The notes: generated by a model from the letters alone, not told the origin. A stretch of 64,000 bases of DNA from Micromonospora sp. WMMD1082 (GCF_029626175.1 NZ_JARUBM010000002.1:6465001-6529000), one strand, 5' to 3'; positions 15,793-24,503 are shown, counted from the first letter of the stretch. Numbers and translations: made by a program.

Positions 15793-17082
15793 TCAGGGGC
15801 CCGGCGTCCACGCCCCCGTCCCGGCGCCGGTCATCTCGTCCATCCGACGGCTCAGGTAACGGCGCTCAGCCCCATTGCCGGTGAGCCCGAGCGCACGCCG
15901 GTAACTCGCGGCGGCGTCTCCCCGGCGGCCGAGGCGGCGCAGTAGGTCGGCGCGCAGCGCCGGCAACAAGTGATAGTCGCGCAGCTGGCCGGAGGCGTCC
16001 AGGTCATCGACCAGCCGCAGGGCCGCCTCTGGGCCATCGACCATGGCTACCGCGACCGCCCGGTTCAGCTCCACCACCGGTGAGGGGGTCAGCTCTGCGA
16101 GGCGTCCGTACAGGGCGACTATCCGCGCCCAGTCGGTGTCCGCGGCGCAGGACACCTCGGCGTGACAGGCCGCGATGGCGGCCTGGACCTGGAATGGGCC
16201 GATCCGCTGGCTGCCCAGCCCATCTAGTAGGCCGATCGCCTCGTCGATCTCCACCCGGTCCCAGAGCGAACGGTCCTGGTCCTCCAGGGTGATCAGGTCA
16301 CCGTCGGCGTCAACCCGCGCGCGGCGCCGGGAGTGCTGCAAGAGCATGAGCGCGAGCAGCCCGGCCGCCTCGGGCTCGCCGGGCAACAACCCGACCAGCG
16401 CCCGGGTCAGCCGGATCGCGTCCATGCACAGCCCGTCACGGGCCAGCTCCGCGCCGCCGGACGACGCGTAGCCCTCGTTGAACAACAGGTAGAGCACCGC
16501 CAGCACCCCAGACGTACGCTCCGGCAGCAGGTTCGGCGGCGGCACCCGGAAGGGTATCGCCGCGTTGGCAATCTTCCGCTTCGCACGGACCAGGCGCTTG
16601 GCCATGGTCGGCACGGGCAGCAGGAACGCGCGGGCGATCTCCGCGGTCGTCAGGCCCGCCAAAGTACGCAGGGTGAGCGCCACCCTAGCCTCCAGTGGCA
16701 GCGCCGGATGGCAGCAGGTGAACATGAGGCGAAGACGGTCGTCCTGGATCTCTGCCCCCGCGTCGTCGGGGTCGTCCGAGCCGGTGTCAACGGCCAGGGC
16801 GGCGAGCTCCCGCAGCTTGCTGCTCTCCGTGGTGGCGCGCCGCAACCGGTCGTAGGCCCGGTTGCGGGCCACCGTCATGAGCCAGGCGCCAGGACGGCGC
16901 GGCACCCCGGATTCGGGCCAGGTACGCAGCGCCTCCACAAAGGCGTCCTGGGTGCAGTCCTCGGCCAGGTCCCAGTCACCGGTCAGCCGGATCAGCGCCG
17001 CGACGACTCGTCCCGACTCCTCCCGGAACGCACGGACGATGACCTCCTGGTCCTCCGGGCCCAAGATGGTCGGCCGCCCCAT
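15793..17082 (-). CDS. ECF42-type RNA polymerase sigma factor (sigma plus DUF6596)
   Basis: Sigma factor of 429 aa, about twice the length of a usual ECF sigma. Residues about 15-80 are sigma region 2 (DWDLAEDCTQDAFVEAL) and 110-165 region 4 (LTTAEIARAFLLPVPTMAKR). A long C-terminal DUF6596/TPR-like domain follows (FNEGYASSGG, and DWARIVALYGRLAELTPSPV). This is the ECF42 architecture, where the C-terminal extension replaces a classical anti-sigma. Partners are normally DGPF/YCII proteins; one is encoded at 11338, separated by the ABC cassette. The ATG at 17082 follows AGAAAGGAA, an acceptable ribosome site. Confidence 0.92.
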   Translation of the reverse strand: MGRPTILGPEDQEVIVRAFREESGRVVAALIRLTGDWDLAEDCTQDAFVEALRTWPESGVPRRPGAWLMTVARNRAYDRLRRATTESSKLRELAALAVDTGSDDPDDAGAEIQDDRLRLMFTCCHPALPLEARVALTLRTLAGLTTAEIARAFLLPVPTMAKRLVRAKRKIANAAIPFRVPPPNLLPERTSGVLAVLYLLFNEGYASSGGAELARDGLCMDAIRLTRALVGLLPGEPEAAGLLALMLLQHSRRRARVDADGDLITLEDQDRSLWDRVEIDEAIGLLDGLGSQRIGPFQVQAAIAACHAEVSCAADTDWARIVALYGRLAELTPSPVVELNRAVAVAMVDGPEAALRLVDDLDASGQLRDYHLLPALRADLLRRLGRRGDAAASYRRALGLTGNGAERRYLSRRMDEMTGAGTGAWTPGP

Positions 17083-17814
17083 GAAGTTCCTTTCTCCCGA
17101 CCTCCCGCCATAATGACAACCGGCACGGATCCGGACAAGGCCGGACTACGCACCGCGGGCACCACCGGACGGGCGGGTTGCCGGGAGGCCGTGGACCCGT
17201 TGTCGGTCCGCGCGGCGCGCCACTGCTGGTACGCACGTAAATGCGAGGCAGGCCGTCGTACTCATCGCGCAATTCGAGGAACTCGTCCAGCAGCCGGAAC
17301 AGGGTCTGCTTGGCCACCATGTCGTTCTCGGGCGTGAGGTTCCCGGGGTCGACGGCCAACTCCGGCAGAGTGACCCCCTCTTGCCCTCCTGGTCAACCAC
17401 TACGCGATCATCTCTCCGGCAGACCCGCCGCGAGCAACAAGGCGACCCTCACCGCGTACCGTTTGCGTTTCCGGCTCGTAGGTAGGACCGCGTGTTTCAC
17501 GACCGGCCGCATGAGCAGGGTCATTGCGTTCTCGGGTTGCTGCAGGTCGACCTGCGATGACGCCGCTCGCCAAAGGCAACCTCAGTGAGCAACAGGTCCA
17601 AGGTCAAGCACTCGTGCTCGGCATGACGGCGTGCTTCGCGGCCAGATGAGCCGCAGTCACCACCGTCGTCCGAGCGGCTGGCCGGGCCCGGCCGCGGCGT
17701 ACGCCGTTCGGTTGTCTTTCGGTCCGCTCTGGCCCAATGGGTCACCTGCGGGTACTCGGGCTCCCCCGTGTCCGGGTACCCGCTCCGAAGTGGAACGCGA
17801 CCGAGGAGCAGCGC
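17083..17814. other. 732-bp gap with gene remnant, probable region border
   Basis: No convincing intact gene was found between the ECF42 sigma and the MoxR operon. Apart from the remnant at 17225-17380 there is only a 38-codon minus-strand frame (17411-17527) with no ribosome site. Codon bias is weak throughout. The MoxR promoter must lie in its right part. Confidence 0.5.
17225..17380 (-). pseudogene. Truncated conserved hypothetical gene
   Basis: The minus strand encodes LAVDPGNLTPENDMVAKQTL followed by FRLLDEFLELRDEYDG, which looks like real, well-biased coding sequence of about 50 residues. No ATG or GTG start lies in frame after the preceding stop, and the sequence loses its coding look after RIYVRTS near 17225. 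I do not recognise the family. It is probably a fragment of a longer gene cut at both ends. Confidence 0.35.
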
Positions 17815-18864
17815 GTGACGACGACCGACATACGCGAGTTCGACGTCATCGGCGAACACACCGCCGATACGGCACGACTGCTGGAACGGACCCTGTTCGA
17901 GGTCAAGCGGGTCATCGTCGGCCAGGACCGGCTGGTGGAGCGGCTACTGACCGCGCTGCTCGCCCGGGGGCACTGCCTGCTGGAAGGGGTGCCCGGCGTC
18001 GCCAAGACCCTCGCGGCGGAGACCCTGGCCACGGCGGTGGGCGGCAGCTTCTCCCGGATCCAGTTCACCCCCGACCTGGTGCCCTCGGACATCCTCGGCA
18101 CCCGGATCTACCGGGCCTCCAAGGAGACCTTCGACGTCGAACTCGGGCCGGTGATGGCCAACCTGGTCCTCGCTGACGAGATCAACCGGGCCCCGGCCAA
18201 GGTGCAGTCGGCGCTGCTGGAGGTGATGGCCGAGGGCCACGTCTCGCTCGGCGGGCGCACGTACCCGGTGCCGACGCCGTTCCTGGTGCTGGCGACCCAG
18301 AACCCGATCGAGTCCGAGGGGGTCTACCAGCTGCCCGAGGCCCAGCGGGACCGGTTCCTGATGAAGATCGTCGTCGACTATCCCACCGACGACGAGGAAC
18401 TGGGCATCCTCTACCGGATGGGCAGCAGCACACCGGCCGCCCGACCGGTGCTCGACCCGGCCCGGCTGGTGGCGTTGCAGGCCCGCGCCCGGGAGGTCTT
18501 CGTGCACCACGCCCTGGCCGAGTACGTCGTACGGCTGGTGCTGGCCACCCGGGATCCGCGCCGGTTCGAGCTGCCGGACGTGGCGGCGCAGCTGGCGTAC
18601 GGTGCCAGTCCCCGCGCCACGCTCGGCCTGGTCGCCGCGGCTCGGGCGCTGGCCCTGCTGCGTGGCCGCGACTACGTGCTCCCGGCCGACGTGCGGGAGA
18701 TCGCCGAGGACGTGCTGGCCCACCGGCTGGTGCTCTCCTTCGACGCGGTCGCCGACGACGTCGACCCGGGCGAGCTGGTGCGGCGGGTCGTCGAGGCGGT
18801 GCCGCCACCGAAGATCGCCCCCTCACAGGAGGACCAGGGGCCGGGGCTGGGAACGGCGGCATGA
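17815..18864 (+). CDS. MoxR-type AAA+ ATPase
   Basis: AAA+ ATPase of 349 aa of the MoxR family, which acts as a chaperone with VWA-domain proteins. Walker A GVPGVAKT is at residues 58-65, Walker B LVLADEINR near 118-126, and sensor 1 ATQNPIESEG near 160-170, with the usual C-terminal lid. The GTG at 17815 has GAGGAG upstream; the frame reaches back to 17737 without a better site. It is the first gene of an operon with DUF58 and VWA genes, the standard MoxR-DUF58-VWA arrangement. Confidence 0.93.
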   Translation: MTTTDIREFDVIGEHTADTARLLERTLFEVKRVIVGQDRLVERLLTALLARGHCLLEGVPGVAKTLAAETLATAVGGSFSRIQFTPDLVPSDILGTRIYRASKETFDVELGPVMANLVLADEINRAPAKVQSALLEVMAEGHVSLGGRTYPVPTPFLVLATQNPIESEGVYQLPEAQRDRFLMKIVVDYPTDDEELGILYRMGSSTPAARPVLDPARLVALQARAREVFVHHALAEYVVRLVLATRDPRRFELPDVAAQLAYGASPRATLGLVAAARALALLRGRDYVLPADVREIAEDVLAHRLVLSFDAVADDVDPGELVRRVVEAVPPPKIAPSQEDQGPGLGTAA

Positions 18865-19844
18865 ACGAGAACTCGACCAGCCTCGGGCAGCTGGCACCGC
18901 AGCGCCGGCTGCGCCGGCTGGAGCTGACCATCACCCGCCGCCTCGACGGGCTGCTGCACGGGCAGCACCTGGGGCTGCTGCCGGGGCCCGGCAGCGAACC
19001 CGCCGGCAGCCGGGAGTACCGCGCCGGCGAGGACGAGGTACGGCGGATGGACTGGTCGGTGACGGCCCGCACGACCGTGCCGCACGTGCGTACCGTCGAC
19101 GCCGACCGGGAGCTGACCACCTGGACGCTGGTGGACGCGACGCCGAGCATGGACTTCGGCACCGCCGAGCTGGAGAAGCGGGAGCTGGCGGTGGCGGCGG
19201 TCGCCGCGGTGGGTTTCCTGGCCGCCGGCTCCGGCAACCGGCTCGGCGCGCACGTGCTGGGCGACGCCGGGGTGCGCCGGTTTCCCGCCCGTACCGGCCG
19301 GTACCACCTGCTCAGCCTGCTGCGCACGCTGCTGGAGGTGCCCCGTGGCCGGCCGGCCACCGATCCGGTGCCGCTGGCCGAGGCGATCGACGGGCTGCGC
19401 CGCTCGGCCGGCCGGCGCGGCCTCGCGGTGGTGGTGTCGGACTTCCTCGACGGCCTGCCCGACGAGGGCGTGGCCGGCGCCGAGGGCGCGCCCCCGGACT
19501 GGGAACGGCCGTTGCGGCGGTTGGCCGCGCGGCACCAGGTGCTCGCCGTCGAGGTCCGCGATCCGCGCGAGCTGGAACTGCCCGACGTCGGCCTGATCAC
19601 CCTGGTCGACCCGGAGAGCGGGCGGCGGCGCGAGGTGTCCACCGGCAGTCGCCGGTTGCGCGACCGCTATGCGGCGGCGGCCGCCGCGCAGCGGCTGGCC
19701 GTGGCGCGGGCGCTGCGCCGGGCCGGTGCGGCGCACCTGCCGCTGAGCACCGACCGGGACTGGATCGCCGACATCGTCCGGCACGTGCACGCCCAGCGCC
19801 GGCTGGCCCGGGCGACCCGACCCACGAACGGAGGTGCCGCGTGA
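18861..19844 (+). CDS. DUF58 domain protein
   Basis: Protein of 327 aa of the DUF58 family that accompanies MoxR ATPases. The conserved block SREYRAGEDEVRRMDWSVTA (residues about 50-69) and a VWA-like segment starting TLVDATPSMDFG near 93 are clear. No membrane helix is evident. The start overlaps the MoxR stop by 4 bp and the end overlaps the VWA gene by 4 bp, so the three are coupled. It is probably an adaptor or substrate in a cell-envelope quality-control complex; the detailed function is unknown for the family. Confidence 0.9.
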   Translation: MNENSTSLGQLAPQRRLRRLELTITRRLDGLLHGQHLGLLPGPGSEPAGSREYRAGEDEVRRMDWSVTARTTVPHVRTVDADRELTTWTLVDATPSMDFGTAELEKRELAVAAVAAVGFLAAGSGNRLGAHVLGDAGVRRFPARTGRYHLLSLLRTLLEVPRGRPATDPVPLAEAIDGLRRSAGRRGLAVVVSDFLDGLPDEGVAGAEGAPPDWERPLRRLAARHQVLAVEVRDPRELELPDVGLITLVDPESGRRREVSTGSRRLRDRYAAAAAAQRLAVARALRRAGAAHLPLSTDRDWIADIVRHVHAQRRLARATRPTNGGAA

Positions 19845-20791
19845 CCTGGCAGTCGCCCGAACGGTTGTGGCTGCTGGCCGGGGTGGCCGCGCTGATCGTC
19901 GGCTACCTGCTGACGCAGCGGCGGCACAGCCGGTACGCCGTCCGGTTCACCAACCTGCGCCTGCTGGACAAGGTGGCGCCGGCCCGCCCCGCGTGGCGCC
20001 GGCACGTGCCGGCCGGGCTGTTCATCGCCATGCTGGCGCTGCTGGTGGTGGGCTTCGCCCGCCCGACCGACGAGGTTCAGGTGCCCCGGGAGCGGGCCAC
20101 CGTGATCGTGGCCGTCGACGTCTCCCGGTCCATGCTCGCCGACGACGTGCCGCCGGACCGGCTGATCGCGGCCCGGGAGGCGGCCCACGAGTTCGTGGCC
20201 GACCTGCCGGAGGAGTTCAACGTCGGGCTGGTCGCGTTCGCCGGCAGCGCGTCGGTGATGGTCCCCCCAAGCGGCGACCGGGCGGCGGTCGCCGCCGGCA
20301 TCGACCGGCTCGACGAGGGCGTCACCGGCCTTCAGGGTACGGCGATCGGCGAGGCGATCCACGCCGCCCTGGAATCGATCCGCACCCTGGACGCCCAGGC
20401 CGTCGAGGAGCCGCCACCGGCCCGGGTGGTGGTGCTCTCCGACGGGGCCAACACCTCCGGACGCGATCCCGCGCGGGCCGCCGCCGACGCGGTGGAGGCG
20501 GGCGTACCGGTCGACACCATCTCCTTCGGCACGCTCGACGGCCGCATCGGCGGCGGCCAGCGTGTCCCGGTCGACGGGGAGACCCTGCGCGCCGTGGCCG
20601 AGCAGGCGGGCGGCGGCTACTACGAGGCCGGCAGCGGTGCCGAGCTGCGCGAGGCGTACTCCGACATCGGCTCGTCGGTCGGCTACCGGACCGAGCGGCA
20701 GGACGTGTCGGCGCGGTTCATCGGCGCCGGCCTGGTGCTCGCCCTGCTGGCCGCCGCCGCCTCGATGTTCTGGTTCTCCCGACTGCCCTGA
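19841..20791 (+). CDS. Membrane-anchored VWA-domain (BatA-like) protein
   Basis: Protein of 316 aa with an N-terminal helix (about residues 7-23), a second near 50-70, a VWA domain from about 85 and a C-terminal helix (AGLVLALLAAAASMFWF). The metal-ion-dependent adhesion site is intact: DVSRSM near 93-98, GTAIGEA near 166, and SDGANTSG near 199. The GTG at 19841 has GGAGG upstream with 6 nt spacing and overlaps the DUF58 stop (GTGA). It is the effector partner of the MoxR chaperone encoded two genes upstream. Confidence 0.92.
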   Translation: MTWQSPERLWLLAGVAALIVGYLLTQRRHSRYAVRFTNLRLLDKVAPARPAWRRHVPAGLFIAMLALLVVGFARPTDEVQVPRERATVIVAVDVSRSMLADDVPPDRLIAAREAAHEFVADLPEEFNVGLVAFAGSASVMVPPSGDRAAVAAGIDRLDEGVTGLQGTAIGEAIHAALESIRTLDAQAVEEPPPARVVVLSDGANTSGRDPARAAADAVEAGVPVDTISFGTLDGRIGGGQRVPVDGETLRAVAEQAGGGYYEAGSGAELREAYSDIGSSVGYRTERQDVSARFIGAGLVLALLAAAASMFWFSRLP

Positions 20792-20817
20792 CGGCTTCCC
20801 CTGAGGAGGGACATCGC

Positions 20818-21717
20818 ATGTCGAGCACGTTTCCGGGTCTGGGTCAGCCGCGCGGGCCGCAGTTCCTCTCACCCGCCCTGTCGCCCGACGGCCATCCGGC
20901 CGTGGCCGCCGGTGCGGCCGTACCGCATGTCGCGCCGGCCGGGCCGGACGGCGCGCCGGGTCGGCCCGGGGATCCGCCACGTTGGCCCCGGATGCTGCTG
21001 GCCGGGCTGACCGTGGTGGCGCTCTCGGCCGGTGCCGGCGGCGTCGCCGGTCACCTGGCCGCCGCCTCCGGCGCGTCGCCGGAGGCGGGACCGGCCGGGG
21101 CGGCTGCGGGTACGGGCGGTGACCTGGTCGCGGCCGCCGACCGGGTGCTGGCCGGGGTGGTGTCGGTGCAGGTGTCGGGCGGTGGGCGGGGCGCCTCCGG
21201 GTCCGGGTTCCTGATCGACGACCGTGGACACGTGGTCACCAACGACCACGTCGTGGCCCGGGGCGGCACGATTCACGTCGTCGGGCGGGACGGCCGGCGG
21301 CTCACCGCACGGTTGGTCGGACGCGACCCGGGTACGGACATCGCTGTGCTGCGTGTCGATCCGGGTAGCGGGCTGCGCCCGCTGCCGCTGGCGCCGGCCG
21401 GGCAGACCCGGGTCGGCGAGCCGGTGCTCGCCGTCGGTTCCCCGCTCGGGCTCTCCGGCACGGTGACCGCCGGGATCGTCAGCGCCCTGGACCGACCGGT
21501 ACGCCTCGGCGGCGGTGCCCGGCAGCCGGCGGTGCAGACCGACGCGTCCATCAATCCCGGCAACTCGGGTGGCCCGTTGGTCAACGGCCGGGGTGAGGTG
21601 GTCGGGGTGAACACCGCCATCGCCACGCTGGAGGGCAGCGGAAACATCGGGATCGGCTTCGCCGTTCCCGTCGACCGCGCGGCACAGGTGGCGCAGGGGC
21701 TGATCGCGAGGGGATAA
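20818..21717 (+). CDS. Membrane-anchored trypsin-like protease, HtrA type without PDZ
   Basis: S1C serine protease of 299 aa. The N-terminus is Pro/Gly-rich cytoplasmic sequence, a single helix lies at about residues 59-82, and then comes the protease domain with catalytic triad His144 (VTNDHVV), Asp174 (GTDIAVLRV) and Ser250 (NPGNSGGPL). The protein ends right after the protease domain, so the PDZ domain normal for HtrA/DegP is missing. GAGGAGG precedes the ATG at 20818. It probably degrades misfolded or surface proteins outside the membrane. The following two-component system 7 bp away may respond to the same envelope stress. Confidence 0.92.
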   Translation: MSSTFPGLGQPRGPQFLSPALSPDGHPAVAAGAAVPHVAPAGPDGAPGRPGDPPRWPRMLLAGLTVVALSAGAGGVAGHLAAASGASPEAGPAGAAAGTGGDLVAAADRVLAGVVSVQVSGGGRGASGSGFLIDDRGHVVTNDHVVARGGTIHVVGRDGRRLTARLVGRDPGTDIAVLRVDPGSGLRPLPLAPAGQTRVGEPVLAVGSPLGLSGTVTAGIVSALDRPVRLGGGARQPAVQTDASINPGNSGGPLVNGRGEVVGVNTAIATLEGSGNIGIGFAVPVDRAAQVAQGLIARG

Positions 21718-21724
21718 CTGGTAC

Positions 21725-22420
21725 ATGCGGCTGCTCGTGGTGGAGGACGAAGAGGATCTGGCCGGCGCGTTGCGGGTCGGGCTGGTGCGCGCCGGTTACG
21801 CCGTGGACCTCGCCGTCGACGCGGCGCAGGCGTACGAGCTGCTGCTGGTCAACGCGTACGACCTGATGCTGCTCGACGTCAACCTGCCCGACGTCGACGG
21901 GTTCGCGGTGTGCCGGGCGATCCGCTCGGGCGAGGTCCAGGTGGCCGGCGGGCAGGACCTGCGGGTGCTGATGCTCACCGCCCGTGGCGCGCTGGGCGAC
22001 CGGGTCCGCGGCCTCGACGAGGGCGCGGACGACTACCTCGTGAAACCGTTCGCGCTGGCCGAGCTGCTGGCGCGGGTACGGGCGCTGCTGCGCCGGGACA
22101 CCGGCGGCACCGGCGCGGTACTCACCGTGGGTGCGCTGACCCTGGACGTGGCCCGGCACGAGGCCCGCCGGGGCAGCCGGCAGCTGCACCTGACGCGCAA
22201 GGAGTTCGGGGTGCTGGAATACCTGATGACCCGCCCCGGGCGGGTGGTGCCGGCGGAGGAGCTGCTGGAACACGTCTGGGACGCCAACGCCGACCCGTTC
22301 ACCGAGACCGTCCGGGTCACCGTGGGCACGCTGCGCCGCAAGATCACCGGTGACGACGGGGACGCGGCCATCGAGACGGTCGTCGGGCGCGGCTACCGGT
22401 TACGGGAGGTGCAGACGTGA
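21725..22420 (+). CDS. OmpR/PhoB-family response regulator
   Basis: Two-domain regulator of 231 aa. The receiver domain (1-115) has the phospho-acceptor Asp51 in LMLLDVNLPDVDG and the switch Lys in LVKPFALAELL. The C-terminal winged helix (about 135-229) ends GYRLRE, with RKEFGVLEYLM and TVRVTVGTLRRKI as recognition parts. It overlaps the histidine kinase start by 4 bp. It lies 7 bp behind the protease gene, so protease, regulator and kinase are probably one transcript. Confidence 0.95.
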   Translation: MRLLVVEDEEDLAGALRVGLVRAGYAVDLAVDAAQAYELLLVNAYDLMLLDVNLPDVDGFAVCRAIRSGEVQVAGGQDLRVLMLTARGALGDRVRGLDEGADDYLVKPFALAELLARVRALLRRDTGGTGAVLTVGALTLDVARHEARRGSRQLHLTRKEFGVLEYLMTRPGRVVPAEELLEHVWDANADPFTETVRVTVGTLRRKITGDDGDAAIETVVGRGYRLREVQT

Positions 22421-23622
22421 GCATTTTTCGGTCGATCCGGTTCCGGCTGACGGTGCTCTACTCGACGCTGCTGTTCGCGCTGGCCGGCGCCGGCCTGGTG
22501 GTGGCGTACGTGGCGGTGGACCGGGCGGTCGATCCGAAGCCGATCACCCAGCGGTACGAGGCGCACCTGGTCAAGCTCAAGAGCGACGGCCGTACGGTGC
22601 CGACCGGCACCACGCTCGAGGTGGCCGAGGTGCAACAGATCGAGGACGAGGTGAACCTGCGGCTGCTACAGACCGTACGGGACTACTCACTGATCGCCCT
22701 CGGCGGACTCTTCGTGGCCAGCCTCGGCATCGGCTGGGTGCTCTCCGGCCGGGCGCTGCGACCGGCGGGCGCGATCGCCCGCACCGCGCGGGAGATCCAG
22801 GCCACCGACCTGTCCCGCCGGATCCGGCTGACCGGCCCCCGCGACGAGTTGCGCGACCTCGGCGACACCATCGACTCCATGCTGGACCGGCTGGATCACG
22901 CCTTCCACGCCCAGCGGCAGCTCATCGACGACGCCTCGCACGAGCTGCGCAGCCCGTTGGCGATCATCCGGGCCAACCTGGACGCCTCGCTGACCTCCCC
23001 GGAGGCCACCGAACAGGAGCGTACCGCCGCGGTGGCGACGATCGACCGGGCCACCACCCGGATGTCCCGCCTGGTCGAGGATCTGCTGGCCACCGCGCGC
23101 CGGGACGCCGACTCGATGGCCGACACCGACGTGGACCTCAGCGCCGTGGCCCGCGAGGCCGGCGAGGACTTCGCCCCGCTGGCCGCCGGGCGTGGGCTGC
23201 GCATGCGGTACGCGCTCGGCCCGGACCTCGTGCTCATCGGCGACCCCGACACGCTGCGCCGGGCCGCCGGCAACCTGCTGTCCAACGCCGTACGCCTCTC
23301 CCCGCTGGGTGGCGCGGTCAACGTGGCGACCGGCCGGGTGGGTGACTGGCTGTGGCTGGCCGTCGCCGACGAGGGGCCCGGCATCGCCCCGGCCGACCAG
23401 GCGCGGGTCTTCGACCGGTTCTGGCGCGGCGAGGCCGGCCGGGGCGGCTCCGGCGACCGGCGGACCGGGCTGGGGCTGGCCATCGTCCGGCAGATCGTCG
23501 AGTCACACGGCGGCCACGTGGCGGTCTTCTCCCGACCGGGAGCCGGCAGCACCTTCGTCCTCTGGCTCCCCACCACCACCCGCACCACCGACACCCCTCC
23601 ACCCCCCACCTCCCCCCTCTAA
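22417..23622 (+). CDS. Sensor histidine kinase
   Basis: Kinase of 401 aa. Two helices (about 12-34 and 91-110) enclose a short extracytoplasmic loop of about 55 residues, then HAMP (110-165), the dimerisation domain with His175 in DDASHELRSP, and the ATPase domain with the N box GNLLSNAVRLSP, the DEGPGI box and GLGLAIVRQI. The start GTG at 22417 overlaps the regulator stop. The Pro/Thr-rich end continues directly into a C-rich tract, so the last dozen residues are low complexity. Confidence 0.93.
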   Translation: MSIFRSIRFRLTVLYSTLLFALAGAGLVVAYVAVDRAVDPKPITQRYEAHLVKLKSDGRTVPTGTTLEVAEVQQIEDEVNLRLLQTVRDYSLIALGGLFVASLGIGWVLSGRALRPAGAIARTAREIQATDLSRRIRLTGPRDELRDLGDTIDSMLDRLDHAFHAQRQLIDDASHELRSPLAIIRANLDASLTSPEATEQERTAAVATIDRATTRMSRLVEDLLATARRDADSMADTDVDLSAVAREAGEDFAPLAAGRGLRMRYALGPDLVLIGDPDTLRRAAGNLLSNAVRLSPLGGAVNVATGRVGDWLWLAVADEGPGIAPADQARVFDRFWRGEAGRGGSGDRRTGLGLAIVRQIVESHGGHVAVFSRPGAGSTFVLWLPTTTRTTDTPPPPTSPL

Positions 23623-23649
23623 CCCACCCACCCCCACCCCGCCCACCCT

Positions 23650-23710
23650 GTTGATCATGAAGTTAGCGGGCGGTTTGATCTCTAAAACACCCGCTAACTT
23701 CATGATCAAC
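23650..23710. repeat. Perfect 21-bp inverted repeat, probable terminator
   Basis: TTGATCATGAAGTTAGCGGG (23651-23670, plus one more G at 23650) recurs as its exact reverse complement at 23690-23710 around a 19-nt loop. It follows the kinase gene by 28 bp and would form a very stable hairpin, so it probably ends the MoxR-to-kinase transcripts. The sequence is less GC-rich than its surroundings, and I recall similar repeats dispersed in Micromonospora genomes. It is framed by a C-rich tract on the left and a G-rich tract on the right. Confidence 0.8.
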
Positions 23711-23870
23711 GGAGCGAGGGGTGGGTGAGAGGGGTGGGTGAGGGGGTGGGGTGGGCGGACTGTCATGCAACTGTCATGGAACTGTGCGGTCGACTCCAAG
23801 GTCGTTGCGCAAGGTGGTGTCGATCGGGACGGCGCGTCGGTCGCCGGCGTCGACGACGAAGGAGACCGTT

Positions 23871-24176
23871 GTGGTGATGCCGTGGCCCTGGCCGATGCCC
23901 GACGACCATTCGTTCCGCGCGCTCTGGGACGAGCCGCAGGACCACGACGAGGACGTCCGTCTCGCGGCCCTGGTCGCCCAGCGACTGAGCGCCGACTGGA
24001 CGACCCGACGGCAGCAGATCACGGTGATGGTGCAGAACCGGGTCGTGATCCTCACCGGCCTGGTCGCCAGCGCCGAGACCCGCCGCGCGGCCGGCGACCT
24101 GGCCTGGGATGTCGAGGGCGTGGCGGACGTCTGCAACGCCCTGCGGCTCGTCGGTCACCGGCGCGGTCGCCGCTGA
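23871..24176 (+). CDS. Small BON-domain protein
   Basis: Protein of about 101 aa with one BON domain (residues about 35-95), seen as VMVQNRVVILTGLVASAETR and WDVEGVADVCNALRLV. BON domains bind membranes or periplasmic partners and often occur in stress proteins; there is no signal peptide or helix here. The start is uncertain: GTG 23871 lies 6 nt after GGAG, while GTG 23874 and ATG 23877 are in the same frame. It stands alone between the inverted repeat and a repeat-rich gap. Confidence 0.75.
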   Translation: MVMPWPWPMPDDHSFRALWDEPQDHDEDVRLAALVAQRLSADWTTRRQQITVMVQNRVVILTGLVASAETRRAAGDLAWDVEGVADVCNALRLVGHRRGRR

Positions 24177-24300
24177 ACTCCGGCCCGTCCGTCAGCGCCC
24201 GGCACCGGCGCTGCGGGCGGGCCGGACGCCCGGGTCTGCTGCGATCCGCCACCGTCGGCCCTGGTGGCCTCGATGGTGCGCCGTGCAGGAGGACCTGATC

Positions 24301-24393
24301 GAGGTGGTGGCGCACCTCAAGCAGAGGTGGTGGCGCACCTCAGGCAGGTGGTCTGCGTGCAGGCGGGAAGCAGGTGGTCTGCGTGCAGGCGGG
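24301..24393. repeat. Two adjacent imperfect tandem duplications
   Basis: A 23-bp unit starting GAGGTGGTGGCGCACCTC occurs twice in a row (24301-24323 and 24324-24346, one mismatch). It is followed directly by a unit starting GGTGGTCTGCGTGCAGGCGG twice (24347-24372 and 24373-24393). The first unit is itself a hairpin (GAGGTG/CACCTC). They lie in a non-coding gap of 327 bp (24177-24503), and I see no gene there. Confidence 0.7.
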
Positions 24394-24439
24394 CTGGCAC
24401 GCCTACCGTGTGCGGCGGCACGATGGCGTTGCGATCCAG

Positions 24440-24478
24440 GATCGAGCGGCCTCACAGCGACACTGGGGCCGCTCGATC
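24440..24478 (-). terminator. Hairpin terminator after the STAS gene
   Basis: GATCGAGCGGCC (24440-24451) and GGCCGCTCGATC (24467-24478) form a perfect 12-bp stem with a 15-nt loop, 26 bp beyond the stop of the minus-strand STAS gene. Confidence 0.6.
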
Positions 24479-24503
24479 CGGATCGAGCGTGACCACCGTG
24501 GTC

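Noticed and set aside
17411..17527. 38-codon basic minus-strand frame
   Set aside because: No ribosome binding site and weak codon bias; it lies among other remnants.
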